A stretch of DNA of 33,085 nucleotides from an uncultured Oscillospiraceae bacterium (GTDB lineage Bacteria > Bacillota > Clostridia > Oscillospirales > Oscillospiraceae): NCBI GenBank assembly GCA_947585425.1, contig CANPWZ010000020.1, positions 1-33,085 of the forward strand. The letters run 5' to 3'. The notes under the pieces were generated by a model. It did no database searches and was not told the origin of the DNA. It saw only the letters and a list, made by a program, of their open reading frames with translations. The position numbers and the translations under genes were made by a program. Positions 32,424 to 33,085 of this stretch are shown in pieces. Position 1 is the first letter of the stretch; each line of letters opens with the position of its first letter.

Positions 32424-33085
32424 ATGAAAAATACCGACAAGACCATGGAGCAGATCGTCAACCTGTGCAAGGGCCGGGGCTTTATCTTCGCCGGCTCCGA
32501 AATTTACGGCGGCCTTGCCAACACCTGGGACTACGGCCCCCTGGGCGTGGAGCTGAAAAACAACGTGAAAAAGGCCTGGTGGAAGAAATTTGTCCAGGAG
32601 AACCCCTACAACGTGGGGCTGGACGCCGCCATCCTCATGAATCCCCAGGTGTGGGTGGCCTCCGGCCATGTGGGCGGCTTCTCCGATCCCCTGATGGACT
32701 GCCGGGAGTGCCACGAGCGCTTCCGCGCCGACAAGGTCATCGAGGACTGGTGCCAGGAGAACGGCTTTGACCTGGGCCACAGCGTGGACGCCATGTCCCA
32801 GGCCCAGATGAAGGACTTTATCGAGGAGCACAAGGTCTGCTGCCCCTCCTGCGGCAAGCACAACTGGACGGACATCCGGCAGTTCAACCTGATGTTCAAG
32901 ACCTTCCAGGGGGTCACCGAGGACGCCAAGAACACCGTGTACCTCCGGCCCGAGACCGCCCAGGGCATCTTCGTCAACTTCCAGAACGTCCAGCGCACCA
33001 CCCGCCGCAAGCTGCCCTTCGGCGTGTGCCAGGTGGGCAAGTCCTTCCGCAACGAGATCACCCCGGGCAACTTCACCTTCCGCAC
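32424..33085 (+). CDS. glyS: Glycyl-tRNA synthetase, alpha2 type (5' part)
   Basis: The first 220 codons of a gene cut by the window end are present. The N-terminus [30 protein letters not shown] and [15 protein letters not shown] are those of the homodimeric (archaeal/eukaryal-like, GlyQS-independent) glycyl-tRNA synthetase, not the alpha2beta2 form. A zinc-binding-like insert has [12 protein letters not shown] and CPSCGK. Class II motif 2 begins in the [11 protein letters not shown] segment close to the end. The enzyme charges tRNA-Gly. The start ATG 32424 is preceded by AAGGAG. The leader may control it. Confidence 0.95.
   Translation, partial: MKNTDKTMEQIVNLCKGRGFIFAGSEIYGGLANTWDYGPLGVELKNNVKKAWWKKFVQENPYNVGLDAAILMNPQVWVASGHVGGFSDPLMDCRECHERFRADKVIEDWCQENGFDLGHSVDAMSQAQMKDFIEEHKVCCPSCGKHNWTDIRQFNLMFKTFQGVTEDAKNTVYLRPETAQGIFVNFQNVQRTTRRKLPFGVCQVGKSFRNEITPGNFTFR

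Noticed and set aside
1-33085. CRISPR array, tRNA genes, insertion sequences or prophage.
   Set aside because: No regular repeat-spacer pattern, no tRNA-like cloverleaf with a T-loop, and no transposase, integrase or phage structural gene was seen.

Overview
The window looks like a chromosomal segment of a high-G+C, anaerobic, gut-type Clostridia (Oscillospirales, of the Flavonifractor/Lawsonibacter/Oscillibacter kind). Pointers are the efp-CD1247-like pair, a Firmicutes-type MutL with an endonuclease site, DnaD/DnaI-type helicase-loading proteins, an SLH-domain lysozyme, strong GGAGG ribosome binding sites and Firmicutes-like sigma-A promoters. The genus is inferred from gene content, not shown. 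I see no tRNA, rRNA, CRISPR array, insertion sequence or prophage.

Left part (1-11.2 kb, + strand). EF-P and a small acidic zinc-ribbon protein end at a strong terminator. Next comes an asymmetric heterodimeric ABC exporter with its own extended -10 promoter. A seven-gene glycosylation cassette follows (4855-11241): a GtrII-like membrane glycosyltransferase, an RffA/WecE-type dTDP-sugar transaminase, a PglD-like N-acyltransferase, an ArnC/GtrB-like polyprenyl-phosphate glycosyltransferase, an ATP-grasp ligase, and two overlapping four-helix SMR/EamA-type proteins resembling the ArnE/ArnF flippase pair. Read together, they could make a dTDP-4-amino-4,6-dideoxyhexose, acylate it (perhaps with an amino acid), load it on undecaprenyl phosphate, flip it and attach it to a surface polymer. 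This is the best candidate for an undescribed system in the window.

Middle part (11.3-20.8 kb). A LacX-like mutarotase (+) meets a TSUP permease (-) with overlapping stop codons. Further minus-strand genes are a MATE exporter, a probable iron-sulfur flavoprotein with an added zinc ribbon and a near-consensus promoter, and an operon of dnaD, dnaI-like loader, cardiolipin synthase and a 40-residue membrane peptide. A divergent promoter pair separates this operon from a secreted SLH-GH25 lysozyme (+).

Right part (20.8-32.1 kb, - strand). Nine tightly packed housekeeping genes read zapA, U32 (RlhA-like), maf, mreC, mutS, mnmE, dtd, mutL and a uridine-kinase-like gene. They run from one extended -10 promoter to a bidirectional terminator shared with the lysozyme gene. 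To the right lies a 331-base divergent region with a promoter, a terminator-like hairpin that has a possible competing pairing, and an AT-rich palindrome. It leads into a glycyl-tRNA synthetase gene cut by the window end.
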